From the NCBI GenBank assembly GCA_905221605.1, contig CAJNDS010001902.1, positions 201,001 to 265,000 of the forward strand: a DNA stretch of 64,000 nucleotides. The letters are read 5' to 3'. Shown in pieces: positions 30,701 through 40,446 of this stretch (position 1 is its first letter; each line of letters begins with the position of its first letter). The notes under the pieces were generated by a model. That model was given only the letters and a program-made list of their open reading frames with translations, was not told the origin of the DNA and did no database searches. The translations under genes were made by a program, and so were the position numbers. Origin of the DNA: Symbiodinium natans. Its lineage: Eukaryota > Sar > Dinophyceae > Suessiales > Symbiodiniaceae.

Positions 30701-32316
30701 GGTACTTGAAGTCGCTTGGAGAAGAGTTTGGCATTAGCGGAAAAGGTGTGAAACCAGTGCTGGGAAACCTCGAGAGGGAGTACCGGAAGAAGGAGGCTGG
30801 AACACCTATCAGCACTGAGGCGTATGAACGCTATAGACGTGTGCTTGGTAAGTTGATGTGGGCAAGCCTGACGTTGCCGCATTTGTCCTACCCGGTAGGA
30901 TTTCTGGGCCGGTATCAGAGTGACCCAGATAGCCAGGCAGAAGCTTGCTTGAGACGCGTGGTTCGCTGGGTGATGGCTTTGCCTGAGTACCTTCAGCGAT
31001 TTTCGGCAGAAGCGTTGGAGTATCCTTGCTGCGCTTCGGAAACCAGGCTCTCTGGCTTTGTGGATGCGTCATGGAACATTTGCTCTGTGTCTGGTGCTAT
31101 CGTGAAGTGGCATGGCATCATGATCAAAACTTTCTCGCGGAAACAGTCGGTGACCGCGTTGAGTTCGGCGGAGGCCGAATTGGCAGCCCTGACTGAGGCA
31201 GCCAAAGAGTCGGTGTACTTGTCTTTGCTCATGGAAACGCTCCTGTATGGAATGCCCAAAGGAGAGACCGGTGAGTTTCCGATTCACCTGGCTTCGGATT
31301 CGGAAGCCGCTTTGTCGATTAGCAAAATGACGGGGTTGTTACGCCGTGTTCGGCACCTGGAGCTTCGTCATCGCTATCTTCAAGAGCTAGTCCACCTGGA
31401 AAGGCTGATTCTAAGCTTCATCAGTGGAGAACGGAATCCAGCCGATGGACTGACGAAATCTCCTGAGGAGTTGTTGCTTGAGCATTTGCTGGTTGCGTGT
31501 GGACTGGAAAGAGTGTGTGAAGAAGACCTTCAGGGTCTTGTAGTTCCTGAACACCTTCGTGAACGAATGGAAGAACTTGAAGAAGTATGTGAAAAGCTTG
31601 AGAAAATCCCGACAAACCTGGCGAAGTACGAGCCAGTGGCAAGAGACCTTGCGTTGGGATATGTTCCTCTGCTTGTGATCGAGGTGTTTTGTTCAACGGA
31701 CAGTGCGTTGTGCCGAGCGTGTGCTCGTGACCGAGTAGCGTATATAGGCATAACTGAGAAAGAAGACTTCTTAAACAAGAGTACTCAAATGTTTCTAGGA
31801 GAGGTCTTGCTGTGTCTGTTGAGTAGGAAACCGCCCCAGATCTATGTCCACATAGCTTCCCCGTGTACCGCTGGATGTAGCTACCGCTTTAAGAACTGGC
31901 ATCGACCGAAGTTTCGACATCGGTGGCGAGAGCAGGTCAAGAAGCATGTTGCATCTTGGAAAGCTTTAGGACGACTTCTGGAGGACCGCTGCAAAGAGAT
32001 CCTGGTTACCCAGGAATGGCCAAAGAACTGTGGTCTTTGGAAGGAGGAAAGTTATCTGAAAGAAAAGAAGCGCCTTGGTCTGAACTTTGGAAGAGTTGTG
32101 GACCGCTGTGCCTTCGACGGGGTCTTTAAGCGGTGGTTCTTTGCTACAAACCGAGAGGAGTGGAGTGAAATCTTCTCTGGAAAGCCCTGTGACAAAAGTC
32201 ATCAGCATGTTTCACTTGCTAGTGTCGAAGAAACAGGTATCTATCCGACTAAACTGGGTAGAGCTCTTTTGCGTGCTGCGAAAGTCACGTTAGGTCTTGT
32301 AGGAACACCTTCTTAG
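27766..32316 (+). CDS. Element B Ty1/Copia pol polyprotein, ~1,516 aa
   Basis: Copia-type pol. Visible order: basic Leu/Arg-rich N-terminus; integrase zinc domain (His281, His286, Cys293, Cys296); integrase core Asp322, Asp378, Glu418; reverse transcriptase (SADVSVAFMQAPV, Asp829; VYVDDLIIF, Asp917-918); RNase H (FVDASW Asp1100; SSAEAEL Glu1136; ASDSEAAL Asp1178) ending near NPADGLTKSP (about 1226). All these catalytic residues are intact. No D-S/T-G protease motif is seen upstream of integrase, so protease is missing or unrecognisable. About 280 residues follow RNase H. They contain VIEVFCSTDS (Glu1306) and IASPCTAGCSYRF (Pro1366-Cys1367), a spacing that suggests a Rossmann-like, possibly methyltransferase-related domain. 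The true start is uncertain (no ATG at the frame opening; TTG at 27766). Confidence 0.92.
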   Translation: MICVGMGPEGLEAGHELLRSSPQCTKLVGVGLKALLFAVGDCLCALGGRVGAFECLVGDCECSLPAVNGSAHCPSVPRSSWKGSSALALGLVLGLVFRGWLRRCVKLLSVRRRSRLKFVRVTLVGRVPRRSWSVVRRLLFLRGVLACELKAEPTGEEAKGPMMKRWRAFKKWALCGLRSLRGSEQKKAVARSEALRMLAGLPTPVVVNSESEEELIPDPLEAELAKPSGSEPPRPSDVRKKPRVENVPSGEPGALSSPEVVSDALDPEVPVYLTSERLKAHRNKGHQPYLSCCDTCQSARGRVPARRKHMKHHHGPGELQVDFGFFGKNVRFLLMVHVGSGYIHTVVLGPEDEVPAVSVCKAFTEMGLSGLDIVVHGDQENLLESVFRNAAKHRTFGGRSMHWVPFAINRPQAKGIVERHVCLVKEAFWSVWLGLEERVGEKLPLGSHLFVEAMRYSVRMHNLFHVSKEHSTPLERLRGSTVQPVKSCEFGVVGFGKPQKDYPEHRGKRLVRALYVGPHGANGSGIRVFVPIGIGKPPRLEIFSSFRAKDPVEFDKAALRDLRGNKEDPERPIKFDVPIDGPSPPLDSPNIPEGSLEFPVERTEPPALEGPEAMEEEGELDGYSPDFSDVPEETGMEVEPPGGVGLEDLDAPMDPGEDDAMEEGLTWLYEHGLRQLFDGPDLRVTTKIRKGDNVKEWFRMKFGGKKIWVHVPDNAVCEVSGKVLPRKHLEEGMRLELSELDAFGVATIIGEAEARKRATRRIHTTRWVLTSKPSATNPERVRARLVVRDYAFGSNPLADGIYSPTTSLEALRGVLAIHAVRGGTLLSADVSVAFMQAPVQGVECIRFPNGMYDEENKPLFAQLHKAMNGLRVGPLSWYLEFTSTLRKQFGFGETADPTVHHRLEKDGALTLVLVYVDDLIIFSQNPPVAKDLYAKLAKIYKMKQTGLLEPGKTGQLEFLGRVIARTTEHGPVFFGLKPGYLKSLGEEFGISGKGVKPVLGNLEREYRKKEAGTPISTEAYERYRRVLGKLMWASLTLPHLSYPVGFLGRYQSDPDSQAEACLRRVVRWVMALPEYLQRFSAEALEYPCCASETRLSGFVDASWNICSVSGAIVKWHGIMIKTFSRKQSVTALSSAEAELAALTEAAKESVYLSLLMETLLYGMPKGETGEFPIHLASDSEAALSISKMTGLLRRVRHLELRHRYLQELVHLERLILSFISGERNPADGLTKSPEELLLEHLLVACGLERVCEEDLQGLVVPEHLRERMEELEEVCEKLEKIPTNLAKYEPVARDLALGYVPLLVIEVFCSTDSALCRACARDRVAYIGITEKEDFLNKSTQMFLGEVLLCLLSRKPPQIYVHIASPCTAGCSYRFKNWHRPKFRHRWREQVKKHVASWKALGRLLEDRCKEILVTQEWPKNCGLWKEESYLKEKKRLGLNFGRVVDRCAFDGVFKRWFFATNREEWSEIFSGKPCDKSHQHVSLASVEETGIYPTKLGRALLRAAKVTLGLVGTPS

Positions 32317-34588
32317 GTCGGCAGTAGGAGTGCTCGCTTTCGGACTTTGCCTGGGATGAGATGTTTAAGCACTGGAAACACCGAGCTGTGAAGAAGTGCG
32401 TGGCTCTGAGGCATCACAGTCCAAGCGGGGGTGTGAAAGTTCCTGTCTGGCTCAAGGTTTCGGCTCAACCCCGGTGGGGTGCTCAGGTAGAGAGCGTCTT
32501 TAGTGCCGTTGTGGCTGGCCCTGGGGCTTGTAACTAAGGGTAGGTTCCGTTTTGAGGCCCTGGCAAAACTGTGTTTGCTCGTAGGCCGGCTGACCGGCTA
32601 AGCTGTCATAGAGCGGCGGCCCGCCAACTGCTGCCGTCGACGAAGGGCGTGAGTGCACAGTTTTCGGCCTCGCTTCGCTGGAGGGAAGCTTTTCGTCCTC
32701 GCGTTGCTGAGGGAACCTTGTGACCTACAGTCTGCTCTGGGTCACAGTGTGAGTTGCAGCCTCGCTTTGCTTGAGGGGTGACGCTAGCCTGTTGCTCACC
32801 AGAGATTCCTGCTGTCTCTGGGTGAGCAAAACCCACCGACCCTCATTTGGATTGAGGGCTGTGCTGAAGGTGAGTTTGGGTTCCTCGCTCACTTGTGTGG
32901 AAAACGAAGGTGAGACCGAAACACGGGGGAAAACGGCCAGGCACGCTGCAGACAGTGCAGGCCAACGTCGCACTGCAAGAGGCATCCTTGCAGTGGCGAC
33001 AGGAGTGTCCCGAACAATTGCGGTGTGCTCGAGCCCAAGCTTGCAGGTTTTCGGGGATCTGCAAGCTGAGCACAACAGGATTTTCTTCGCAGGTAGAATC
33101 AGGTAGAAAAGATTTGGCCCAACCCTGGTGGATCTGCCTGGACACAAATAACCAGAGGCATCAGTGTCGTAAAGCTCATTGACTGGTGCTACTGAGAAAC
33201 CGTTGCCAAAGAACTTGCAGTAGGACTGTGGTGCGGCGCAGTGCAAGTTGACGAGCAGCTGTTGGTGGCTGCTCCCCGGAAAACCAATAGTCCAAGAAGC
33301 CTCCTTCGGCCTCGCTCCGTGCTGAGGGTTTGTAAGGGTTGGTATTGGCCGGAAAGGATTCAGGTGGAGGTTACCCGATCTTCGCGCTTTTCCCATCTGA
33401 AGGCAACCAATGGTAATCAGCCTGCTGGACATGGCAGGCCTGCTTTTGTTTACATCCACGTCTCCTGCAAGGGCTGGGGTCTGTCCGTGCACACAGACAA
33501 GGCGAAACCTTGCAGATGTTTAGGTCCTCGCGGCACGGCCGCTGGAGGTTGTTTGAAGATGTTGGCTCTCACTATCTGGTGAGTGGTTTGAATGGGCACT
33601 TGCTGGGGCAAGGCGGCTCTGGCGTCTGAGGATGGTACATGTGCTGGCTGCTGAGTACGGGCCACCGAAAGAGACCTGTGGTAAGACAAGCGATGAAAGG
33701 AGCCGAACTCCTAAACTCTAGGACAGGCTAGCTCACGCGGACGCCACGCAGAGTATGTGTCACTATCTTCAGATGTTGGAGCCAAATTGCCTAGCCGTGT
33801 GACGTGAGATGTGGTGTTTGGATTCGGCCTCAAGCACTGGAGGGCCTACAACAACAAATCCGAATGAAAACTGTGGTCCTAAGACACGCGGAGCAGCTGC
33901 TTATACGTGGCACCGCGGGGGTCACATAGAGATAGAGGGCTTGCCAGCAAGGGAACTCTGTCTATAGAGAGAGCCCTGGCTCAGTGAGGAGCTGAGGGCC
34001 TGGCTGCGCAGATGCAGCGGAATGGTTGTTCGGCCTCGCCTCCGCTGAGGGAACAACAGTCAATGCTTCTCTGCAGTATCGGTCCGGGTTAGTAAGAGCG
34101 AGAACGCCGGGACCTCGAGCTGCAGTTTTACCATGAAGCAACCGCGTGAGATGCATTATTGGTCAACTGGTGAGTAAGAGCGAGAAAGCCAGGGTGACGC
34201 TACTTTGGGGGAGGCTGCAAGGCACGGTTAGTAAGTGCGAGAAAGCCGGAGCTGCGGACGAACCTGGAGTAGCAGTCTTTCATACCTCACGTGTTTCACT
34301 TTGCGGCCTCGCATGCGCTGAGGAAATATGCCTCGAACAGAACATCCAGTGCTGAGTGAGGATTGCCAAACTTACGGAGGCTGATGCCACAACAAGTGCC
34401 TCAACAGCAATGCATGCGGAGGGCAAAGTTCGGCCTCGCGAGTGCTGAGGGTTGCAGCTGAGAGAGGGCCTAGCTGAGAACGCAACACCTCAAGCGAGGT
34501 AATTTTTAGTTTAGTTTCACCTTGACCAACGGCCCCTTCGGGTGGCTACGCCTCGCAGCGTGCAGAAGAAAGTTCCTGTCTAAGGACA
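32317..34588 (+). other. Element B 3' region rich in short hairpin repeats
   Basis: 2.27 kb between pol and the 3' LTR, without a recognised gene. At least seven copies of a phrase close to CGGCCTCGC-n(3-5)-GCTGAGGG lie at about 32664, 32694, 32756, 33305, 34030, 34301 and 34430. CCTC/GAGG form a stem. CCCTC-n9-GAGGG at 32839-32858 is a similar small hairpin. Three copies of a phrase like GTAAGAGCGAGAAAGCCGG lie at 34088-34112, 34169-34192 and 34227-34250. An antisense open frame of 255 codons (32725-33492, minus) has no known domain. Confidence 0.75.
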
Positions 34589-34963
34589 TGTTAACTTTGT
34601 TGTCCTGCATGCTGGCTCAGAGTTGTGTGTGTGTAGTTGTAGGAACTCCGTAGTTGTGCCTTGGAGGCTCGACGGGAGTGCTGCTTTAAGTGGGAAAGCC
34701 TTTTGAAGTGCTTGAGTTGTAGGGATGTGTGTCTGGAAGCTGTAGAAGTGACTGTGCACGTTTTTGCTTGCTTTAGGTGTAGTTGGGTAGGTCCCGAGAA
34801 CTCCCACTGACGTTTGAGTTTGTTTTGTGGCTGTGGAGAACACGTGGCAGAGCAGAGTTTTCACCTGTGTGTAAAGAGTTTCACTGACGAAGCCTCCGGC
34901 TTATGACTTTGGCTCAAGTCGTGAGAAAAAGAGGGTTCAGCGCGCTGCTGCTGTGTTTTCACA
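34589..34963 (+). mobile_element. LTR type X, right copy (3' LTR of element B)
   Basis: 375 bp, matching the central X copy in inverted orientation. Begins TGTTAACTTTG, ends GTTTTCACA. A purine-rich phrase GCAGAAGAAAG lies 18 bp upstream, so the real 5' edge may be slightly earlier. TTTGGCTCAAG at 34908-34918 matches the last 11 bases of the dinoflagellate spliced leader, 45 bp before the LTR end. No clean target-site duplication was found for the X copies. Confidence 0.9.
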
Positions 34964-34967
34964 ATTG

Positions 34968-35006
34968 ATGCCGTTCAGCCATCTGATTTGGTATGCATTG
35001 AGCAGC
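34968..35006 (+). repeat. 39-bp phrase repeated at 36408-36446
   Basis: TGCCRTTCAGCCATCTG and the following 20 bases recur at 36408-36446 with few mismatches. This shows that the right flank of element B belongs to a local repeat. The rest of 34964-35439 holds nothing I recognise. Confidence 0.7.
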
Positions 35007-35439
35007 GATTTATATTGTTATTGCCCAAACGGGATGAGCTGAGGGGCGGAGAAGAGGTGAAGGGTGGTAGGGTGATAGGCCCTAATGTCCACTTCAGATG
35101 CATACCTCTGCGTAAGTCGCCTAACTGTAGGCAGAGCGGCTAGGGGTTTTTAGGTGCGGCATTTTAGTCCTTGAACTTTGTTTTGTGATGCCAGGTTCAG
35201 GCCACGACGAGTCCATACGTCAGGGGAAGACCTGACTTGACAAAGAGGACCAACGAGTCCTGTGCTTCCCTCCCTGCCTGCTGCACCAAGTTGCAGCGGC
35301 TCCCCTGAATTGGTGCAGTCTCTAGCTGCAGGGATTCTTGATTGAGCGGGGGTTAATGAATGAGTTCCGGGCTTGAGGGATCTTAATTGAGGTGGTGTGC
35401 CTTGTTGCAGGAGTTCAGGCATGGTGTGTACTGATGCTA

Positions 35440-36290
35440 AGGCACATACACAGCACGATTCAAAGAGAATGCCCGGCTTGGAAACGGCAAACGGCAAAGC
35501 CGAACACGGCATTGGCAGTCGAAGGCCGCAAACGCAAACCAGCCTGCTCACCTCTGTTGGGCAAGGAGTGGGAGAGGGCGCACCTCCGTTCTCAGCTCGG
35601 GGTAATGTCACAAAGCCTTGTGGCCTTGTAAGGTGGTATCCTGGTCTGGGGCATCCCTCATCCTGGTAGGAAGACGATCCAAGTCAAGCGACACGGAATT
35701 CAAAAGAGAGGCAAGCCCTGATTCCACTTGGCGGCGGCTGCACAGCAGAACATGGCATCGGCTTTTGAAGACCCTAAACCCTAAACCCTAAACCCTAAAC
35801 CCCCAGACCCTAGACCCTAAACGCTAAACCAACGAGCTGATGCTTTGCAAGCTGCCCGCATCTGCAGCACTAGGAAGGGCGGCACCTATGATTTGCAGCT
35901 CGGAGCTCGATCTACGCAGAATCCTGATTTGAGGCGTCATTCATCATAGTGCTAGATGGACGCATCCTGCATTCTGAAGCCTTAATCCCACTTGTGACAC
36001 CGGATTGATATGTTTTTGGGCTGTGCCAGGGCACGTACACAGCACGATTCCAAAAATGTGCCCGCTTGGAATTGGACCAGGCCTTTATCTCACAAGGCCG
36101 AACACACCGATGGCTTTCGAAGGCCACAGGCGTAGACCAACAACTTTGTTACTTTGCAAGCTTCCTGCTTCCGCAGGGCAAGGACACGGCGAACCTCCGT
36201 TGTAAGATCGGAACAATGTCACGAAGCCTGTGTACAGAAGGGACTACCTTGGTTTGATGCATCATGCAATTGGCAAGAGGCGAGGGTTCG
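35440..36290 (+). repeat. Degenerate ~250-bp satellite-like family, right block
   Basis: Homologous to 14560-15450, including the embedded CCCTAAA array at 35770-35830. The blocks flank the retroelement pair in the same orientation, as expected if the elements landed inside a longer satellite tract. Confidence 0.75.
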
Positions 36291-38043
36291 TGATTCCAGC
36301 TAAAAGCACCGGCATATCTAACCTTAAAGAGGCGGCCCGTTCTTGCAAAAAGGATTCCGCGGCCAGGGCAGCGGAGGCGGCAAGGGGGGCGGAGGACGGC
36401 CAGCGCAGTGCCATTCAGCCATCTGCTTTGATATGCACTGAGCAGCTTACTTCATCCAGCATAGGGTTGGAGCTCAAGCGTGCTGGAAGCCCTAGGTCAT
36501 GCCACGCCGGTCCAGGCTGTGCTCTGGAGGCTGGCATTATTGCCTTTCGGAAGGGGTCCCGAGCTGGCGTGTCCAACGCCATGCACGTTCCCAGACGTGC
36601 ATGTTGTGCGATCTGAGATCACAAGACAATGCTGCCTCACAACCACGAATGCCTACTTGGATTTGAGTAGTTGGAAAGCTGGCCACAAGACCTGCAACAA
36701 AGTTGGTTGTGCCATCAGACCTTAGATGCATCAGCTGCTAACGGCCCCACCTAAACGTTCCGAAGCCCTTTTTCTAGCCCTGAGCAATAACCTCACCTTG
36801 TCACTCGGTGTATGGCCATGCATCTGTTCGCCGACAATGCTGCCAAGTCTCGCTGCTGCAATATCACTTCGAAACCATGATCGGGTCCACCGAGTGGTCA
36901 CCCACCGTTGTCATTTGCTGCAAAGCCGCAAATTGCCACAAATGTGTGCATGTTGGCTTCTGACTTCGCTAAGTTCTGTTGGCAAAAGTCCAGTGCGCAT
37001 GAAGAATCAGAGGACATGGCATGTCGTTTTTGTGTTCAAGGGGCTGGTCGTCCACACTGTCGTCGACAACATGGATGACGGTTGATTTGGTTGCACGTGT
37101 TGGGAACAGGTGGGAAGGGAGCCTGTCGGAAACGCGGGGGGGGGGGGGGCGTGGGGAACGGGGAAGGTTCGTCTCGGAAATGCAGGCGAAGTGAGTCGAG
37201 AACGGAGCTAACGTGTAGAGCACGCACGGGGGTCGAGTCACGAACGTATGCCACCCAGAAGTAAGTTTTGGAGTGACGACCCTACTCTGCAGGTGTATTT
37301 AGAGTTCTCTTTTGAGGACCGGGTATACAATCTTCTTTTCAGTTTCCTCAGAGGGAAAGTACAACAAGCGAATGGGGGCTTTCTGCCTTTGTGTTGCGTT
37401 GGTTGTTGTTTTTTCTTAGTTGCGTTTCACCTAACACACAAGCACCATGCTTGATTCGCTTACTGCGCCGCTGATGTGGTAAAGAAGCTCATTCCCAACA
37501 AAAAGCAACGAGCGAATGGGGGAGGGCTGCGCCCTCCCCAACCCCCCCCACTTTTTGAGCACGTGAAAAAAAGGGATTTGGTGTTATGTGGATGATAAAC
37601 TAAAAGCGAAAGGGGTGGAACTTAAACCAATTCTCCACTTCTCTACTTCTTTGATTTTCGAATAATGAAAACAAGAAACAAAAAACAAGAAACGAGGGGG
37701 TGGAGTTGTATTTTCAATATTGGGAGACCAGGCTGAAACGTACATAGCTTCTCAAGAAATATGATAAGGCATCCATTCTATCTAAGAAGTATGCATCCCA
37801 AAACTGATTCAGTAAACCACGCAGCGCACGCTGTCTTTTCTTGCACGAAGGTAGCATGGGGAAATACCGATTGGTGATTCAGACTTGGCGCACACGAAAT
37901 GCATGACGCCCTGACTTGCGGCACATCCCGCACCCCTGCGGCACATCCCGCACCGGGTGTGTGGGTGGGAAATCGAAACTTCGATGTGCTGACTTGAGCA
38001 CGTACATCGGTCCCAACACCCATGCTTACGTATAATACAATCA
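36291..38043. other. No gene recognised
   Basis: Several open frames of 60-130 codons without domains. A run of about 17 G lies near 37136-37152, and A/T-richer low-complexity sequence near 37555-37720. Confidence 0.45.
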
Positions 38044-38111
38044 GGGTTTAGGGTTTAGGGTTTAGGGTTTAGGGTTTAGGGTTTAGGGTTTAGGGTTTAG
38101 GGTTTAGGGTT
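38044..38111 (+). repeat. Interstitial telomeric array (TTTAGGG)n
   Basis: About ten perfect units ending a few bases before the Hsp70 pseudogene. Confidence 0.95.
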
Positions 38112-38116
38112 ACGTT

Positions 38117-38546
38117 TTGGGGGTCGCACCTTCGATACCTGGTCGAAGTGGAGACGGCATCCTCCAGGTTTTGGGGCCACGAAAAGGAGACACTGCTCTG
38201 GGGGGGGGAGGACTTCACTGATGTGACTACCAAACATCTACTGCGAAGCTCAAAGCCCAAGCAGGAAACAAGGACATGGCCTTGCGCATCAAGGTCGCGG
38301 CTGCGCGGCCTTGAGAGCCAGCCAGGAGGCGCTCATCCAGATGGACGTGGATGCAACCAGCCAACGATAGCCATCAAGGTCTTTGAAGGGGAAAGGGCTC
38401 TGGTCAAAGACAGCCACTGTCTGGCCGAGTTCGACGTCACAGGGCATCGCACCAGGACCGGCCGGCAGGCTGATCGAGGTCCTCTTATGGACAAGAACGG
38501 CATCCTGACGGCTACAGCAACAGACGATGCAAGGGGAGCTTGTTAG
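38117..38546 (+). pseudogene. Hsp70 pseudogene, frameshifted with internal deletion
   Basis: Pieces of the Hsp70 chaperone appear in order but in changing frames: GGRTFDT (phosphate-loop-2-like), LVEVETASSRF, GDTALGG/GGEDF (ATPase domain hallmark) around a G run, TKHLLRS, a jump to PTIAIKVFEGERALVKDS and FDVTG (peptide-binding domain), GIAPGPAGRLIEV in another frame, and DKNGILTATATDDARG before a stop. At least four frame changes, and loss of roughly 150-200 family residues between the ATPase and peptide-binding parts, make it non-functional. A 132-codon frame (38148-38546) covers part of it. It sits between telomeric arrays. No introns are apparent, which is compatible with a retrocopy. Confidence 0.85.
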
Positions 38547-38747
38547 GAGGGGCTGCAAGAAATGAGAGAATGAGAGCCAGAATGGCTCTTTCGACACAGA
38601 CGTTAGGTATTGAGATGTAACGGCTTGCCGGGGCGGTCTAGGGTTCCCCCAAGCAGCCTTCCTCCGGGTCCGATGTCCCTTTTGTCCCTTTGAAGTGCCA
38701 CGTGTCGTGTGCGCTGCTTTTCACTCACCCTTTCAGGCTGGCTGGAC

Positions 38748-38863
38748 CCTAAACCCTAAACCCTAAACCCTAAACCCTAAACCCTAAACCCTAAACCCTA
38801 AACCCTAAACCCTAAACCCTAAACCCTTAATCCTAAACCCTAAACCCTAAACCCTAAACCCTC
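38748..38863 (-). repeat. Interstitial telomeric array (CCCTAAA)n
   Basis: About 16 units, mostly perfect. Smaller arrays follow at 39075-39115 (CCCTAAA) and 39209-39290 (TTTAGGG). Confidence 0.95.
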
Positions 38864-39659
38864 TTACTCCAGAGGATGCCCGTCGCCAAGCCGCGAAAAT
38901 GGCATCCAAGAGGGCTGAGGGCTGCACAGCATCGGGGAATGTAGCACCTGGAGCTTTGGGAGAGCGGGATCTCACGGCAGCCCCAACATTGAGCTTTTGA
39001 GCTTGTGGGCTTTTGGGGTTTCCGGTTTCCGGCTTGTGGCCGAAGGCTTATTGGGGTGCAGAACAGTATGCTGGAAACCCTAAACCCTAAACCCTAAACC
39101 CCAAACCCTAAACCGTGAGAGGGCTCTGGGTTCTTGAAGAGATTGCAGGCATGCTGGGAGCAAGGAGCCCTGAGATTCCAAGGCCACAGGGGTTTGAAAG
39201 CAGGCATATGAGGGTTTAGGGTTTAGGTATAGGGTTTAGGGTTTGGGGTTTAGGGTGTAGGGTTTAGGGTTTAGGGTTTAGGGTGTAGATGATCCGACCT
39301 CACCCGGTGACAGAAGCAGGGATGTGACTGTGGATCCACCGGCTCAGCGGCCACTCGCCGGTGGTAGTTCTTGCAACCCATTGTTGTGATGATAAGAATA
39401 TTGGGGGGGGGGGGGTCCCGAAATTCGCCGTACCTTCTTGGGGTCCTGATTAGAAGGGAATCCTACTATTTCGAGGTCCATGAGAGGGCTCCCCTATGTT
39501 CGTAAACTCCCATAGTAGCATTGCCAGCCACTGCAGCCCCAACAGCCCCAACGGCAACAGAGAAGTCAGTGGCAGCGAAGCAGAAGGCCAGGGTCGATGC
39601 GAATCCGGACCTGGGCTCAGCAGCTTAAGGTGCTTTAGGGTGTCAAGGCTTGCAGTGAG

Positions 39660-39660
<1 letters not shown>

Positions 39661-39708
<48 letters not shown>

Positions 39709-39750
39709 TAGATATATATATATATAAATATGTATGTATGTATGTATATC
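39661..39750. repeat. (TA)n microsatellite with GATA/TATG edges
   Basis: About 45 bases of TA dinucleotides followed by GATA and ATGT variants. The open frames that run through it are artefacts of the repeat. Confidence 0.95.
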
Positions 39751-40214
39751 ATGAAGCAAGCAGCGGCAGATTGCAGCGCAAGGGTCTCGAGGCCCTTGGT
39801 TCGGATGCACTTTTCACAGGGTGAACCCTGCAAGAACTCGAGCGTGCAAGAGCCGCATGACCGTCGTTGTAACACCAGAGCCCTGCACGAGTAGGAGTGC
39901 TTCTTTGTCGCCAAGCATTTGCTTCAAATTCCGATTCTCCGCGCCTCATGGCATACTCTCTGAGCACCGGCCTCGCGGCGTCGAGCCAGCCAAAGGCCAG
40001 GAGCGTCAGAGCAAATAAAGGGTTTAGGGTTTAGGGTTTAGGGTTAAGGGTTTAGATCAGTTTAGCGTTCAGAGTGGAGCGACCAGGGAGTTCAGGTGGA
40101 AGAGATCTAGTGTTTAGGATCGTCTCGTTCTCTTTTCACAGGCCGCGGCCCCGCGAAGCCGCTTGGTTGTCGGGGGGAGAGCCCGCCAGCCGGAGGCCGC
40201 GACGGAGGGCTGAG

Positions 40215-40446
40215 CCCTAAACCCTAAACCCTAAACCCTAAACCCTAAACCCTAAACCCTAAACCCTAAACCCTAAACCCTAAACCCTAAACCCTAAACC
40301 CTAAACCCTAAAACCTAAACACTAAACCCTAAACCCTAAACCCTAAACCCTAAACCCTAAACCCTAAACCCTAAACCCTAAACCCTAAACCCTAAACCCT
40401 AAACCCTAAACCCTAAACCCTAAACCCCCACCCTGAACCCTAAATC
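40215..40446 (-). repeat. Long interstitial telomeric array (CCCTAAA)n
   Basis: About 30 units, nearly perfect, degenerate at the right edge. A short TTTAGGG array lies at 40019-40052. Confidence 0.95.

Noticed and set aside
32725-33492. 255-codon antisense frame in the element B 3' region
   Set aside because: No domain and it runs through the hairpin repeats. Kept only as a remark in the region entry.
39660-39914. Frames through the (TA)n repeat
   Set aside because: Translation of a microsatellite, not a protein.
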